A DNA stretch of 12,176 bases from Ectothiorhodospiraceae bacterium (GTDB lineage: Bacteria; Pseudomonadota; Gammaproteobacteria; Thiohalomonadales; Thiohalomonadaceae): NCBI GenBank assembly GCA_007125455.1, contig SLDE01000085.1, forward strand, positions 1-12,176. The letters are read 5' to 3'. The notes below the pieces were generated by a model. The model saw only the letters and a program-made list of their open reading frames with translations, did no database searches and was not told where the DNA came from. The position numbers and the translations under genes are program-made. The stretch's first letter is position 1. Each line of letters opens with the position of its first letter. Shown in pieces: positions 1 through 6,180 of the stretch.

Positions 1-321
1 AATACCCAGGATCTGGCTTGGCAAGGCACCGGGCACACCGACAACGGTCGGCACCGGCTGGCCGTCGGCATCGCGCTCCAGATGAGTACGCGGAAGATTG
101 ACACTGAAGGTGCTAGGGGCTGGAAATCCGCCGTGGGACAACACGTAGCCGAGCAAGGCATGCCTGGCCTCCTGCACGGCAGCCTGCTGGCGCTTATCTT
201 CACCCTGTTTCAACAGAGAGCTGACCATCGGAAAGGCAACCCCGGCAAGCAGACCAACGATGATCATCACGATGGCCATCTCGACCAGGGTAAAGCCTCG
301 GCTATTGCTGGTACGGTACAT
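1..321 (-). CDS. Type IV prepilin-like protein, C-terminus cut by window edge
   Basis: The N-terminus MYRTSNSRG-FTLVEMAIVM is a class III (prepilin) signal: a short basic leader, glycine at -1, phenylalanine at +1 and glutamate at +5, followed by a hydrophobic helix of about 20 residues. PilD/GspO-type prepilin peptidase should cleave after Gly9 and N-methylate Phe10. The mature protein would be a minor pilin or pseudopilin assembled on the inner-membrane platform. The 107 visible codons stay open to base 1, so the protein continues outside the window. The start codon overlaps the stop of the platform-protein gene by one base (TGATG), with an AGGAGG Shine-Dalgarno about 7 bases upstream, so translation is probably coupled. 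The globular domain is too incomplete to tell a GspG-like, GspH-like or MSHA-type pilin apart. Confidence 0.88.
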   Translation of the reverse strand, partial: MYRTSNSRGFTLVEMAIVMIIVGLLAGVAFPMVSSLLKQGEDKRQQAAVQEARHALLGYVLSHGGFPAPSTFSVNLPRTHLERDADGQPVPTVVGVPGALPSQILGI

Positions 322-1544
322 CAAAAGCCTCCTGCGCCCACTTGGGCAACCAGTTCATAGATAGGGCCGATAAGGGCGAGGACGAACACGGCGAAAAGGA
401 TGCCGATAAGGATGATGATGATCGGCTCGATCATCTTGCCGAGGACATCGACCAGCGCCTGAACACGCTTGAAATACAGGTCGGCGAGCTTCTTGAGCTG
501 GCCTTCGAGATTACCGGTCTGTTCACCGATGGAGATCATGCGCAGGGCGATCGGTTCGAACACCCCCTGCACCTGAGAGAAGGCCTGGCTGATCGATTCA
601 CCGGCGCGCAGGTAGCCATCCACCGGCCCCAGCTTGCGGCGAAAATAGCTGTTACTCACAGCACCATGGACGGTATCCAGTGCACTGGTGACCACGATAC
701 CGGCACCATACATCAGTGACAGATACTGAAAGTAGAAGGCCTTTTGTGAGCCTTGCACCACCTGACCAATAACAGGCAACTTCCACGCCACCGCGTCACT
801 GCCAAGTCGCACCGCACTCACCTGACGATAGAGTACGCCGAAGAGGATAAAGAACAGCACAGTCCCAACCAGCAGTGCGAGCCAGTTTTCCATGGTCCAG
901 GCGCTGGCGGCCAGCAGGATGAGGGTTTGCCTTGGTAGCTCCATATCCATAGAGTCGAACAGACCGGAAAGCTGCGGTACCACGAAGGTAAGCCAAAAGA
1001 GCATGCCCGCTACCAGCACGATGAGGGCGAAGGTCGGATAAAGCAGAGCGCGCTTAACCGCTGACTTGATGGCCAGGGTACGCTCGATGTGATCACCCGC
1101 ATCACGCATCATGCGATCCATCTCACCCGACTCTTCACCGATCTGTGCCATGCTAACGACCAGCTCGGGAAAGGCGCCGGTGCGCCGCAGTGATTCGGAG
1201 ATCGGATAGCCCGCTGAGAGCAGGCGGTGTACCTCAAGCAGGGCGCGTTTGAGCGGCCTGCTGATGGTGGTCTCGGCAAGGTCGATAACCGCCGACTGGA
1301 TATCGAGCCCACCGGAGATATACATCGCCATGTAATGGCAAAACTCGGCCACATCCACCGGCTTCGGTTTGCTATGGAGCAGCTGGCTGAGCTTATCCAC
1401 CGAGTCAGGCATCGAATAGACGCTGTAGATCATCTCATCGCGTTCGGCCAGCTCGTTGGCCAAGGCGTCGATGCTCTCATAGCGCCCGCGACTACGGATC
1501 AAGGCACCGTTGCGGTCGACCGATGAATAAATAAAGAATGGCAT
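321..1544 (-). CDS. gspF: Type II secretion / type IV pilus inner-membrane platform protein (GspF/PilC family)
   Basis: This 407-residue protein has the normal size and layout of GspF/PilC. It carries two repeated cytoplasmic helical domains (about residues 63-165 and 265-370). Transmembrane helices lie near 167-190, 218-239 and 373-396. Family hallmarks are visible twice: QIGEESGEMD (134-143) and SIGEQTGNLE (338-347), each closing a helical repeat, plus ISGGLDIQSAV (76-86) and the matching YGAGIVVTSAL segment (279-289). The protein sits under the assembly ATPase and is thought to turn ATP hydrolysis into pilin extraction from the membrane. It lies 18 bp after the ATPase gene and overlaps the next prepilin gene by one base. 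The symbol is a family label: pilC or mshG would be equally defensible without phylogeny. Confidence 0.93.
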   Translation of the reverse strand: MPFFIYSSVDRNGALIRSRGRYESIDALANELAERDEMIYSVYSMPDSVDKLSQLLHSKPKPVDVAEFCHYMAMYISGGLDIQSAVIDLAETTISRPLKRALLEVHRLLSAGYPISESLRRTGAFPELVVSMAQIGEESGEMDRMMRDAGDHIERTLAIKSAVKRALLYPTFALIVLVAGMLFWLTFVVPQLSGLFDSMDMELPRQTLILLAASAWTMENWLALLVGTVLFFILFGVLYRQVSAVRLGSDAVAWKLPVIGQVVQGSQKAFYFQYLSLMYGAGIVVTSALDTVHGAVSNSYFRRKLGPVDGYLRAGESISQAFSQVQGVFEPIALRMISIGEQTGNLEGQLKKLADLYFKRVQALVDVLGKMIEPIIIILIGILFAVFVLALIGPIYELVAQVGAGGF

Positions 1545-1562
1545 GACAGGCTATCTGCTCCC

Positions 1563-3188
1563 CTAGATGATCACGCGCTCGATCTCATAGAGATCGGTGA
1601 CACCCTGTTCCACCAGCTGCAAGGCCGAGTCCCACATGGTCTTCATGCCCTTCTCTACACAGGCGGCCTTGATCGCTAGCGAGGTTGCCTGGGCGTCGAT
1701 CAGGCGGCGGATATCATCATCGACCTCAAGGACTTCCCCCACGGCGGTACGACCGATGTAGCCGGTGTCCTGACAGTGCTCACAGCCGACATGCTGTTGC
1801 ACGATATCGACATTGAGCTTGAGTCGTTCCTTCTCTTGCGCAGCAAGCGCTACCTCTTCCTTACAGTAAGGACACAAGCGACGCACCAGGCGCTGAGCGA
1901 CGATACCGGCAAGGGATGAGGAGATCAGGAAATCTTCGACACCCAGGTCGCGCAAACGTGGAATGGCACCGGAGGCATCGTTGGTATGCAGGGTGGAAAG
2001 CACCAAGTGACCGGTCTGGGCCGCCGTGACGGCAAGCCCAGCGGTTTCGCCATCACGGATCTCACCGACCAGCATCACATCGGGATCCTGACGCAGGAAG
2101 TTGCGAATCGCGCTGGAAAAGGTGATCCCAGCACGTTCATTGACCGCCATCTGACGGATCAGCGGCATATTGTATTCCACCGGATCTTCGATGGTGAGAA
2201 CATTCTTCTCCATCGCGTTGATCTTGCGCAGCATGGCGTAAAGGGTGGTGCTTTTGCCCGAACCGGTCGGCCCGGTAACCAGCAACATACCGAACGGTCG
2301 GTCGGCGATACGCTGTACGGCCTCGACCTGTTCAGCTCGAAAACCGATACTCTCGGCAGAGATGAGTTCGCCACCACCGGAGAGCACACGGATAACCACG
2401 TTCTCGCCTCGGATGGTGGGAATGATCGAGACACGCAGATCGTACTCTTCCTGCAAGAAAGCGTAGGTGCGGCGACCATCCTGCGGACGATTCATCTCTG
2501 CGATGTCCATACTCGATTCGATCTTTATGGTCGAAGAGAGTCGGTGGTGGATCTGGGCTGGAAGTGAGTAGCGAAGCTGTAGTACCCCATCAATACGATA
2601 GGAGACAAGGGTGGCAAAACCCGTCGGGTTGATGTGTACGTCGGAGGCACCCATGTCGATCGCCGTGTCGATAAGTAGCTCAACCAGGCGTTCCGGTGAC
2701 CAGTTGCGCTCCGACTGGGCAGCAGTAGCGATGCGCTCAACCTCCTGCTCGATCGGGTGTTCCGCAAAGTAATAGTGGTGCTGGATGTCTTCGCGTAGCT
2801 TGGAACGTGGTGCCACCTGCAAACGGATGGGGTTGCGCGCGAAGCGGCTGATCCGCGACAAGCCCTGATCGTCGAAGGGATCCGCGGTGACCACGATCAG
2901 CTCACCATTCTCCAACGCTACTGGCAGCAGGTCATAGCGCTGGGCAAAGTTGTACGGCAGCTGTCGCAGTACCTCGACCTCCGGCAAGACGCCCGCCAGA
3001 TCGGTGAAAGGGTGGCCAGACTGCTCCGAAAGTACGCGGGCGATCTCGGTATCCGTGACAAAGCGCAGGCGCAACAGGATTTCACCAAGCCGTTCCTTGC
3101 TAACCTTCTGCACCTGGAGTGCATAGCGGATCATCTCTTCATTGATGATCCCGGCTTCAGTGAGCAATTCGCCAATAGGTCTTGCCAT
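1563..3188 (-). CDS. gspE: Type II secretion / type IV pilus assembly ATPase (GspE/PilB family)
   Basis: This hexameric cytoplasmic ATPase powers pilin or pseudopilin polymerisation. Residues 1-140 form an N-terminal MshEN/GspE-N type domain of the kind that binds c-di-GMP in some relatives. The core has all catalytic motifs: an arginine-rich region around 198-270, Walker A GPTGSGKS (306-313), Asp box TIEDPVE (332-338), Walker B VMLVGE with Glu376, and His box TGHLVLSTLHTND (392-404). A tetracysteine zinc site is present (Cys439, Cys442, Cys469, Cys472), typical of extension ATPases (PilB, GspE, MshE) and absent from the retraction ATPase PilT. At 541 residues it is near the usual length. The start is supported by AAGGAG about 8 bases upstream. 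It lies 12 bp after the PilM/N-like gene. No dedicated retraction ATPase is visible in the window. Confidence 0.95.
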   Translation of the reverse strand: MARPIGELLTEAGIINEEMIRYALQVQKVSKERLGEILLRLRFVTDTEIARVLSEQSGHPFTDLAGVLPEVEVLRQLPYNFAQRYDLLPVALENGELIVVTADPFDDQGLSRISRFARNPIRLQVAPRSKLREDIQHHYYFAEHPIEQEVERIATAAQSERNWSPERLVELLIDTAIDMGASDVHINPTGFATLVSYRIDGVLQLRYSLPAQIHHRLSSTIKIESSMDIAEMNRPQDGRRTYAFLQEEYDLRVSIIPTIRGENVVIRVLSGGGELISAESIGFRAEQVEAVQRIADRPFGMLLVTGPTGSGKSTTLYAMLRKINAMEKNVLTIEDPVEYNMPLIRQMAVNERAGITFSSAIRNFLRQDPDVMLVGEIRDGETAGLAVTAAQTGHLVLSTLHTNDASGAIPRLRDLGVEDFLISSSLAGIVAQRLVRRLCPYCKEEVALAAQEKERLKLNVDIVQQHVGCEHCQDTGYIGRTAVGEVLEVDDDIRRLIDAQATSLAIKAACVEKGMKTMWDSALQLVEQGVTDLYEIERVII

Positions 3189-3200
3189 GCTAACAGCTCC

Positions 3201-4628
3201 TTAGAATTCGCTGGTCTTGACACCCATACGGGTGGAGAGGCTGGCGACGGAGGTAACGGGATCCCAAAGGAAGGTGTTATCTCGCAGGTTTACACGTTGG
3301 CTCCAGCGTCTTACCAGGGTCTCGGCGTGCTCCTTTGCCTCATCGTAATCACCCCGGATCTGGACCTCGACGTTGACATCGTAGTCGCTGTTTGCTGTGG
3401 TGGTAGTGGTGCCACGACGCGCTGTTCGTGTACGTCCCTGCCCTGCTTGATTGAGGTCTACGCGCTGCACGCTGGCGTGGCCGACGATGCTCTCACTGAG
3501 CCACTCAAGAAAATAATCAACCCGCATCACATTACGCGCATCCGCAGCGACACGAAGATCGGCATCAAGCTGCGCAAGTATCGCCTGGCTTGGTACACGT
3601 TCCCGCAACGCATCACGCCCCTGCTCTAGCTGCAGGGAGCGTTGCGCGACTTCTTTTTGCAGCGCATCAGCAGTGTGCTGCTCGACCATGCCGTGAGCGG
3701 CAAAACCGACCCCGGCGAGCATGGCAAAGGCCGCCGCCGGTGTGGCGATACGCCATGCCAACGCCTGATGGCTGTACTCTTCGTCCATCATGCTCAGCAT
3801 GCCGTCAACAAACGGTAGCCCGAGCAACTCGGGCCAGGCCACGGCGTTAACTTTTCCCTTGTAAAAATCGCCGAGGCGGGTCTCAACTTGGCGACGGACC
3901 GGCTCATTCAGCGCGGCCTCACCTTCCAGCGGCATGCCCTGTAACTCACCAAGCATGAGAAAAGAGGCGATCGAGCGACGCATGGTTTGATCGAGATTGC
4001 TCTCTGCCATGTCCACCAACCCTTCGTACTTTAACCAGCGCAGCTCAGGGTGTTCGATGTCGTCGTTGCTCCGATTCACCCTGTCCATGCGCCGCCAAAG
4101 TACCCTGCCACGTTCAGCAACGAAGGCTAGAAAGCTCTCGCCGCGTGCCCAGAAAATCAGGTGCCGCTCGTCACTGGCCTTGCCAACCGCTGCGGCGATG
4201 GCCAGCTCTGCAGGCACCAGCGCCTCAATGGGGCGCTTTTTCGATGGCAGTGCTTCGACCGCCATCTGAAGGTCGTCTTCGGTCATCGCCACGACGACGG
4301 TATCTGCCCGCCTGGCCTGCAGGCTAAGGACACGCGAGCGCACCCGGTAGGGTTCGGTAAAGAAGGATTCGGCGTCGATGAAGCGCCGCGCTGAGAAGTT
4401 GGCCAGTTTGGCATTGGCCACATCCAGTGTAATGCGCTCAAGGTGGCAAAGTGGTGAGGCGACGCAGGCGCGGATCGAACTGCCACCCAGGGTGTTCAGC
4501 TCATCGAGGACACAGCTACCCGTCTTGATCACCCGACGGCCTTTTACCAACGCGTAGTTGACCCGCTTGGCCCCGTCTTCAGCGGTGATTCGATCCATGG
4601 CGACCAATAATGTGCTAGCGAACAGCAT
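3201..4628 (-). CDS. Bitopic pilus/secretion assembly protein resembling a PilM-PilN fusion or GspL
   Basis: The 475-residue protein has a large cytoplasmic part (1-285) that could be an actin-like PilM/GspL-type ATP-fold domain, although I see no crisp nucleotide-binding motif. A single transmembrane helix lies near 292-312. After it comes a predicted coiled coil (about 318-345), then a periplasmic segment (360-470) that fits the ferredoxin-like fold of PilN/GspL. A basic, threonine-rich linker (RTARRGTTTTT, 401-411) interrupts the periplasmic domain. Such proteins link the cytoplasmic ATPase to the periplasmic alignment complex. The gene lies directly upstream of the ATPase gene, which fits that role. 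The start follows GAGGG within a workable distance. The assignment rests on topology and context more than on sequence motifs, and MshI-like is an alternative label. Confidence 0.66.
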   Translation of the reverse strand: MLFASTLLVAMDRITAEDGAKRVNYALVKGRRVIKTGSCVLDELNTLGGSSIRACVASPLCHLERITLDVANAKLANFSARRFIDAESFFTEPYRVRSRVLSLQARRADTVVVAMTEDDLQMAVEALPSKKRPIEALVPAELAIAAAVGKASDERHLIFWARGESFLAFVAERGRVLWRRMDRVNRSNDDIEHPELRWLKYEGLVDMAESNLDQTMRRSIASFLMLGELQGMPLEGEAALNEPVRRQVETRLGDFYKGKVNAVAWPELLGLPFVDGMLSMMDEEYSHQALAWRIATPAAAFAMLAGVGFAAHGMVEQHTADALQKEVAQRSLQLEQGRDALRERVPSQAILAQLDADLRVAADARNVMRVDYFLEWLSESIVGHASVQRVDLNQAGQGRTRTARRGTTTTTANSDYDVNVEVQIRGDYDEAKEHAETLVRRWSQRVNLRDNTFLWDPVTSVASLSTRMGVKTSEF

Positions 4629-4667
4629 CGCGTCTTACCCTCTTTGTACGTTGTTATTCATGAGATT

Positions 4668-4850
4668 CTATCGGCGACGTTCCCAGAACAGCGCAGCCGC
4701 GACAAACACAGCCCCAAGCACCACCAAGCCCTCGCCTTTCATCACGTTGCGCACCGTCTGTTCGTAATCGAGATTGGGATCGGCCATCAGCAGGCTGTAA
4801 CCAAACAGAACCAAGGCCACGCCAATCAGCCCAAATAGCCTTCTTCGCAT
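4668..4850 (-). CDS. Small two-helix membrane protein of unknown function in the pilus operon
   Basis: This is a 60-residue hydrophobic protein. Helix 1 spans about residues 4-22 (LFGLIGVALVLFGYSLLMA). A short polar loop rich in Asp and Glu follows, then helix 2 at about 40-56 (GLVVLGAVFVAAALFW), and the protein ends in ERRR. The basic ends (MRRRL at the N-terminus) put both termini in the cytoplasm by the positive-inside rule. It lies 39 bp upstream of the PilM/N-like gene and about 145 bp after the prepilin gene, so it is probably co-transcribed. The ribosome binding site is weak (GAGA only). I do not recognise the family; a pilus-assembly accessory role is suggested only by position. Confidence 0.6.
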   Translation of the reverse strand: MRRRLFGLIGVALVLFGYSLLMADPNLDYEQTVRNVMKGEGLVVLGAVFVAAALFWERRR

Positions 4851-4892
4851 TACGTGATTCTCAATTCATTCAATCTTTATCACTCCAGTTCG

Positions 4893-4969
4893 GAGTCGCT
4901 CTCCTGGCCGCCTCGCCCATTGTCAGAAGCGGCCCGCAGAGCGACTCCCGGAGGCGGCCTCCGGGAGTC
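4893..4969. repeat. Nested, mutually exclusive inverted repeats between prepilin gene and rest of operon
   Basis: A perfect 12-bp inverted repeat with a 3-nt loop lies at 4943-4954/4958-4969 (GACTCCCGGAGG and its complement). Two further perfect matches compete with it: 4893-4902 with 4938-4947 (GAGTCGCTCT/AGAGCGACTC) and 4906-4914 with 4951-4959 (GGCCGCCTC/GAGGCGGCC). The strong hairpin begins 26 bases after the prepilin stop on the minus strand. No T-run follows on either strand, so it is not a classical intrinsic terminator. A 3' stabilising or processing hairpin, an attenuator, or a REP-like element would each fit. It could account for higher expression of the first gene than of the later ones. 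Confidence 0.6.
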
Positions 4970-4994
4970 TATTTACCCACAACCAGGCGGGTTC

Positions 4995-5771
4995 TTAGTT
5001 GCCGTATGGCGGGATACGGTCAAAGAAGTAGACCGCATTCACGTACTGGGCGGCCTCTTCGGTGCGACCATCTTCACTCCAGGTCGCCAGATGCCCATTG
5101 GTGGCACGGTCAATATGACGGAAACGCCCACGATCGGCCGGCTCATCAAAGCCATTGATGGAGGTGGCGAGCTGGCGCGCCATCCAGGTTGGCAGGTTGT
5201 AGATCATCATCGCGTTGTAGCGGGTACCCTCAGCATCATTTGGATCTTCAATCGAACCGATGAAAACAAAGTCTTCATGTGTCAGACGCGCGACGGTTCG
5301 ATTGGCATCGGCAACACGGACCACACCAACGTATTTGAGGTCGTTCCACGGGGTATTGGCGTTGTCGGTTGCGGTCCAGGTGATGGTGCTGTCTGCATCA
5401 TCAGGGATCCCTGGACAGGCTGCCTGCGAGTTACCGCCTGCACCGCCAGCACGGATGATCGCATCCGTGGTATAGCTCATGGCATTTGCGCGAGCGGTTA
5501 CCTGCTGTTCGCCCCACATGTCATTATCGAGCTCATAACCGATCAAGCCATCCTGATTACAATCGCCAGGAAGGCGACCGGTACGGTTTTTATGTTCCTG
5601 GATCCACACCTCAACCTGCTTGATGTCGTTCTCGACACGCTTGGCCTGGGCGTTCTGGATCATCTCCTGCCCCTTCAATACCGCACCCAGCAGCAGGCCA
5701 ATGATGACCAGCACCACCGCCAATTCAACCAGGGTAAAGCCGCCCTGACGGGACTTCATATTCGTGTTCAT
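4995..5771 (-). CDS. Type IV prepilin, probable major pilin of the operon
   Basis: The 258-residue precursor has leader MNTNMKSRQGG, then FTLVELAVVLVIIGLLLGAV. This is a canonical prepilin cleavage site after Gly11 with Phe at +1 and Glu at +5, followed by the hydrophobic polymerisation helix. The motif GAVLKGQEMI after that helix recurs in gammaproteobacterial pilins annotated only by their N-terminal domain. The globular part contains GRLPGDCNQDGLIGYE (65-80), whose D-x-N-x-D-G pattern resembles a calcium-binding loop, and two cysteines (71 and 119) that might form a disulfide. The start at 5771 is chosen because GGAGG lies about 10 bases upstream; an upstream in-frame ATG (5843) has no such site and would add 24 non-pilin residues. 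First position in the operon and the long head domain suggest the main structural subunit. Confidence 0.9.
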   Translation of the reverse strand: MNTNMKSRQGGFTLVELAVVLVIIGLLLGAVLKGQEMIQNAQAKRVENDIKQVEVWIQEHKNRTGRLPGDCNQDGLIGYELDNDMWGEQQVTARANAMSYTTDAIIRAGGAGGNSQAACPGIPDDADSTITWTATDNANTPWNDLKYVGVVRVADANRTVARLTHEDFVFIGSIEDPNDAEGTRYNAMMIYNLPTWMARQLATSINGFDEPADRGRFRHIDRATNGHLATWSEDGRTEEAAQYVNAVYFFDRIPPYGN

Positions 5772-6133
5772 GGATTCACTTCCTCCGTCTATCAAATTAG
5801 ATGTCAATTGCCTGCACTCACGCCCTACGCCACCCCATGCCAAACCTTCTGCACGAGCTTATTGAGAGATTGCCAGCGAAGATTAACAAGGCTTCGTTAA
5901 CAGCCCGTTAACTGTGACGAAACTCACATCCACTAGCCGGAAAATATCACTAAGCAATTGAAATAAAAGAACACGCGGAGGGACAGGACCTATCTCAAGA
6001 GGGGGTGGTGGGCACCATGAATACGCGGATGACCCTCCTGAAAAACACCGCAGGCGTTGTGTGACTTGTGATGAGGCGGGTAGATGCGGCGCAGGGTGGT
6101 GGGCGAGGGATGCCCTGGGGATGGGGGGCGTTG
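5772..6133. other. Gap upstream of prepilin gene, no convincing gene
   Basis: This stretch separates the prepilin start from the hairpin behind the chemoreceptor gene. It has AT-richer islands (around 5880-5990) set against G-rich sequence (6000-6130). I see no ORF with a ribosome binding site and coding character. The pilus operon promoter must lie here or at the distal end, but neither a clear sigma-70 nor a correctly spaced sigma-54 promoter is evident. The one notable structure is the set of TTAAC repeats, listed separately. Confidence 0.5.
5882..5912. promoter_or_regulatory. Tandem GTTAAC palindromes, candidate operator upstream of the pilin operon
   Basis: Two copies of CGTTAAC (5895-5901 and 5906-5912) are spaced exactly 11 bp apart, and a third ATTAAC lies at 5882-5887. 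The GTTAAC hexamers are palindromic, and the 11-bp phasing places them on one face of the helix, as for cooperative binding sites. They lie about 110-140 bp upstream of the prepilin start. No regulator is identified, and chance similarity cannot be excluded in this AT-rich island. Confidence 0.3.
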
Positions 6134-6166
6134 CCGCTCCCACAGGAAGGAGCCTGTGGGAGGCGG
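6134..6166 (-). terminator. REP-like hairpin behind the chemoreceptor gene
   Basis: A 10-bp perfect stem (CTCCCACAGG at 6137-6146 with CCTGTGGGAG at 6153-6162) has a 6-nt loop. CCG/CGG outside a one-base bulge extends it. It begins 15 bases after the chemoreceptor stop codon on the minus strand. No T-run follows, so factor-independent termination is doubtful. The minus-strand core CTGTGGGAGCGGC resembles a dispersed palindromic (REP-like) unit known from pseudomonads and related gammaproteobacteria. It more likely acts as a 3' end stabiliser or is a repeat copy. Confidence 0.55.
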
Positions 6167-6180
6167 CGGGCTAAGCCTTA

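Noticed and set aside
5796..5810. TTGACA on the minus strand just upstream of the pilin ribosome binding site
   Set aside because: A -10 at proper spacing would fall on the Shine-Dalgarno and start codon, and no TATAAT-like hexamer is there.
5828..5846. Sigma-54-like TTGGCATGGGGTGGCG on the minus strand upstream of the pilin gene
   Set aside because: The GG and GC dinucleotides are one base too close. Sigma-54 tolerates no change in this spacing, so it is not called although the pilin gene would be a sensible target.
4854..5900. Long plus-strand frame of 348 codons over the pilin gene
   Set aside because: It is a shadow of the pilin gene on the other strand: no start signal, and the pilin frame has an unmistakable prepilin leader.
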